Of a DNA stretch of 7,877 nt, positions 6,157-7,877 are shown piece after piece. The translations under genes and the position numbers were made by a program. The notes under the pieces were generated by a model, which saw nothing but the letters and a program-made list of their open reading frames with translations, was not told the DNA's origin and made no database searches. The stretch comes from Chloroflexi bacterium UBA6265 (lineage in GTDB: Bacteria; Chloroflexota; Chloroflexia; Thermomicrobiales; UBA6265), in NCBI GenBank assembly GCA_002440805.1, contig DJVD01000116.1:1-7877 (forward strand), in the 5' to 3' direction. Each line of letters opens with the position of its first letter. The first letter of the stretch is position 1.

Positions 6157-7692
6157 CTAAATCACGTTAATCCACTGCCAGTATGTGGCGCTAAACAGCA
6201 GGATGAGCAGGTATCCGACCACAGTTAGCGGCACACCGGCCTTGAAATACTGCTTGATCTGGAAGGTCCCAGTGCCATACGCTAGCATGCCTTGTGGCGA
6301 AGAAATGGGCAGCAGGAAACCGAAGCTGACCACAAACTGCTGGATCAACACGAACCCGATCGACTGGTCTTGACCCAGGCCAAGCGTCGCCGCCAGGGCA
6401 ATGAACACCGGGATGAGGGCCGACGCCAGCGACGTTGCCGAGGCAAAGCCAAGGTGAACGATGATGTTGAAGATAGCGACAATCGCGATGGTGGCAACCA
6501 GCGGGTATTCATCGAGACCGATACGGCCGAAGGTGCTGTCACTCAGCCAGGCAGCCCCGCCACTTTGCAGCAACACGGTGCCCAACGAAATGCCGATACC
6601 GAACACGAGCACCGTGCCCCAGTTGATCATGGGCTCGGCAGTTTTCCAACTGAACACGCCGATTGTGGGCGTGAGCAGGATCGCGATCGCAATAAGTGTG
6701 ATCGTGGTGGAATCGATGGGGTGGATCACCCAGTCAGTGCCTGGAAACTTGATGTCTTCAGTGGACCAGAAGAACAGCAGGGCAGCGGCGACGGCCATCA
6801 ATTTCTTCTCGTTGGCGGTCACCGGGCCCATTTCGGCCAACTGATTCTCAACAACCTCGCGGCCACCCTCGATCGTGTTGACTTCTGGCTTGATGATCGC
6901 TTTCATCACAAAAAACAGCAGGATGCACATAAGGATCGACCATGGTGCGGCAATCACGAACCAGCGGGCCCACGAAACATCCTCCCCGAACGCTTCCTGG
7001 ATAAACCCGACCGCGACGAGGTTTTGCGCGGCGGCGGTCTTGATGCCGACATTCCAGATCGAGACGGCATGCACCGCGGTGATCACCATCAAAGCACCGA
7101 GGCGACTCTCCTTTGGCAATCCAAAGGCCGCCACCATACCGAGCAGGATCGGGATCACCGCGCCGGCGCGCGCCGTGGCCGATGGCACGAAAAACGCCAG
7201 GATCGTGGCGACCAGAATCGCGCCAATCAGCACGGCGTTGGTCGATTCGCCGACGAGTCGCAGCACCCATAGTGCCAATCGTTTGTGGAGACTGGTCGCC
7301 TGCATGGCAGCAGCGAGGAAGAGGGCCATCAACACCAGCGTATTGGCGGGTGTGGCCAGCCCGCTCATCGCTTGCCGCACGCCAGCGCTGGTGCCGATAT
7401 CTGCGGCGCCCTCGATAGCATCAGGTGCGGGGGCAAATCCGAGACCCATCGCGATCAGTCCGGCGATCATAAGTGCGGAAACCGGATAGCTCACCGCCTC
7501 ACTCACCCACACGATCACCGCGAAGGCGAGGATACCAACGGCCCGCCAGCCGGCAACACTCAATCCGTCCGGCGTGGGCATGAGCCAGATAATCGCCAGC
7601 ACGGCAAACGCCGCTGCCAGGATCAGATAGTTGACGTGGAGGAACCCTTTCCTGGTTTCCTGGGGCCGCTCCGCCTGTATTGCCTGTGACAT
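6157..7692 (-). CDS. DASS/SLC13-family anion permease (511 aa)
   Basis: This is an inner-membrane carrier of the divalent-anion:sodium symporter family (VcINDY, CitT and plant dicarboxylate carriers). Members move succinate, malate, citrate, 2-oxoglutarate or sulfate. Helices begin at about residue 21 after a short polar N-terminus. The inverted-repeat architecture is visible as two related hairpin segments: VPSATARAGAVIPI (169-182) and FASATSLASALIPV (416-429). These positions hold the SNT signature in VcINDY, and here both read SAT. The end is typical of the family: ISSPQGMLAYGTGTF (463-477), then a K-A-G-V-P segment and a last helix. The length fits the family. The ATG at 7692 has GGGAG 7 nt upstream. 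The gene is first in a four-transporter minus-strand run and could be read through into the MFS genes. The exact substrate and the coupling ion are not decided by the sequence. Confidence 0.93.
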   Translation of the reverse strand: MSQAIQAERPQETRKGFLHVNYLILAAAFAVLAIIWLMPTPDGLSVAGWRAVGILAFAVIVWVSEAVSYPVSALMIAGLIAMGLGFAPAPDAIEGAADIGTSAGVRQAMSGLATPANTLVLMALFLAAAMQATSLHKRLALWVLRLVGESTNAVLIGAILVATILAFFVPSATARAGAVIPILLGMVAAFGLPKESRLGALMVITAVHAVSIWNVGIKTAAAQNLVAVGFIQEAFGEDVSWARWFVIAAPWSILMCILLFFVMKAIIKPEVNTIEGGREVVENQLAEMGPVTANEKKLMAVAAALLFFWSTEDIKFPGTDWVIHPIDSTTITLIAIAILLTPTIGVFSWKTAEPMINWGTVLVFGIGISLGTVLLQSGGAAWLSDSTFGRIGLDEYPLVATIAIVAIFNIIVHLGFASATSLASALIPVFIALAATLGLGQDQSIGFVLIQQFVVSFGFLLPISSPQGMLAYGTGTFQIKQYFKAGVPLTVVGYLLILLFSATYWQWINVI

Positions 7693-7699
7693 GTGTTTA

Positions 7700-7734
7700 C
7701 TCCCGAAGGACCAGGTCGACTGCTTCGGCCTGGC
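7700..7734 (-). promoter_or_regulatory. 5' leader with two competing stems at the permease ribosome binding site
   Basis: In the permease mRNA, CCAGG (7733-7729) can pair with CCTGG (7715-7711), and CCGAAG (7728-7723) can pair with CTTCGG (7708-7703). The second stem ends inside the Shine-Dalgarno GGGAG (7704-7700) and would hide two of its bases. The 5' arm of the second stem lies in the loop of the first, with no linker. The two stems are therefore likely alternatives, since a pseudoknot would have a zero-length loop. This would suit a translational switch, but the stems are short and no known riboswitch class is recognised. Confidence 0.3.
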
Positions 7735-7814
7735 GAAAACCTTATGTGATTAAGTATCTGGCAGGCTCCCGCTCCCTACAGCCGGGAAATACCCTATCCC
7801 CGGGAAGCGATGGT

Positions 7815-7842
7815 TTTCCATCATGACAACCGCGCCTATACT
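7815..7842 (+). promoter_or_regulatory. Possible outward promoter for a gene right of the window
   Basis: On the plus strand TTTCCA (7815-7820, 4 of 6) and TATACT (7837-7842, 5 of 6) are 16 bp apart. They would drive a divergent gene beginning beyond base 7877. A small inverted repeat GATGG-TTTT-CCATC (7809-7822) overlaps the -35. No matching minus-strand promoter for the permease is convincing in 7693-7877, and no coding frame is supported there. Confidence 0.25.
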
Positions 7843-7877
7843 CATCCGAGGTCAACTTTGCCGAACACGGAGTTCCC

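Noticed and set aside
6292..7272. A 326-residue open frame on the plus strand opposite the permease
   Set aside because: The translation is dominated by His, Gln, Arg, Asp and Gly with no domain signs, as expected for the complement of a Leu/Ile/Ala-rich membrane protein. The minus-strand gene has clear family motifs and a good Shine-Dalgarno.
7741..7754. CTTA-TGTGAT-TAAG as a second Crp-type site
   Set aside because: It holds only one TGTGA half-site. The matching TCACA at the right spacing is absent, so it does not support shared Crp control of the permease.
7809..7822. GATGG-TTTT-CCATC as a terminator or attachment site
   Set aside because: The 5-bp stem has no following T run and no second copy in the window; it is noted only as overlapping a possible -35 element.

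Overview
The window is bacterial DNA of moderately high GC. It is densely packed with protein genes, and no RNA genes, insertion sequences or CRISPR repeats are visible. No gene is diagnostic of a lineage. The mix of a Glyoxalase_3-like VOC protein, a small metal cupin, HcaT-like MFS carriers and a DASS permease would fit a soil or environmental heterotroph. Chloroflexota is a guess made without a search.

Left part (1-2187). The 3' end of a VOC/glyoxalase-like gene runs off the left edge on the + strand. It faces a convergent minus-strand pair across a strong hairpin terminator (396-427). The pair is a 361-residue helical-plus-cupin-like protein followed by a 60-residue amphipathic or membrane peptide, whose Shine-Dalgarno starts directly after the upstream stop codon. 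A classical single-domain metal cupin is transcribed divergently from the 361-residue gene across only 61 bp, so the two cupin-type genes may share control.

Right part (2184-7692). Four transporter genes lie head-to-tail on the minus strand. In transcription order they are a 511-residue DASS/SLC13 anion permease and three paralogous 12-helix MFS carriers of the HcaT/MFS_1-like type. The last carrier meets the cupin gene tail-to-tail, and both stop codons lie in one CTAG. Spaces between the transporters are 145, 42 and 108 bp with the starts chosen here. No convincing terminator separates them, so read-through is possible, but each leader has its own candidate regulatory structure. The clearest is a perfect TTGTGA-N6-TCACAA palindrome of Crp/Fnr type ahead of the last MFS gene.

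How the genes work together is inferred only. The transporter block looks like an uptake or efflux module for organic anions or small carboxylates, and the cupin, pirin-like and VOC genes could belong to small-molecule catabolism. No substrate can be read from the sequence. Several starts differ from the longest open frame and were chosen on Shine-Dalgarno placement and on agreement between the paralogues.
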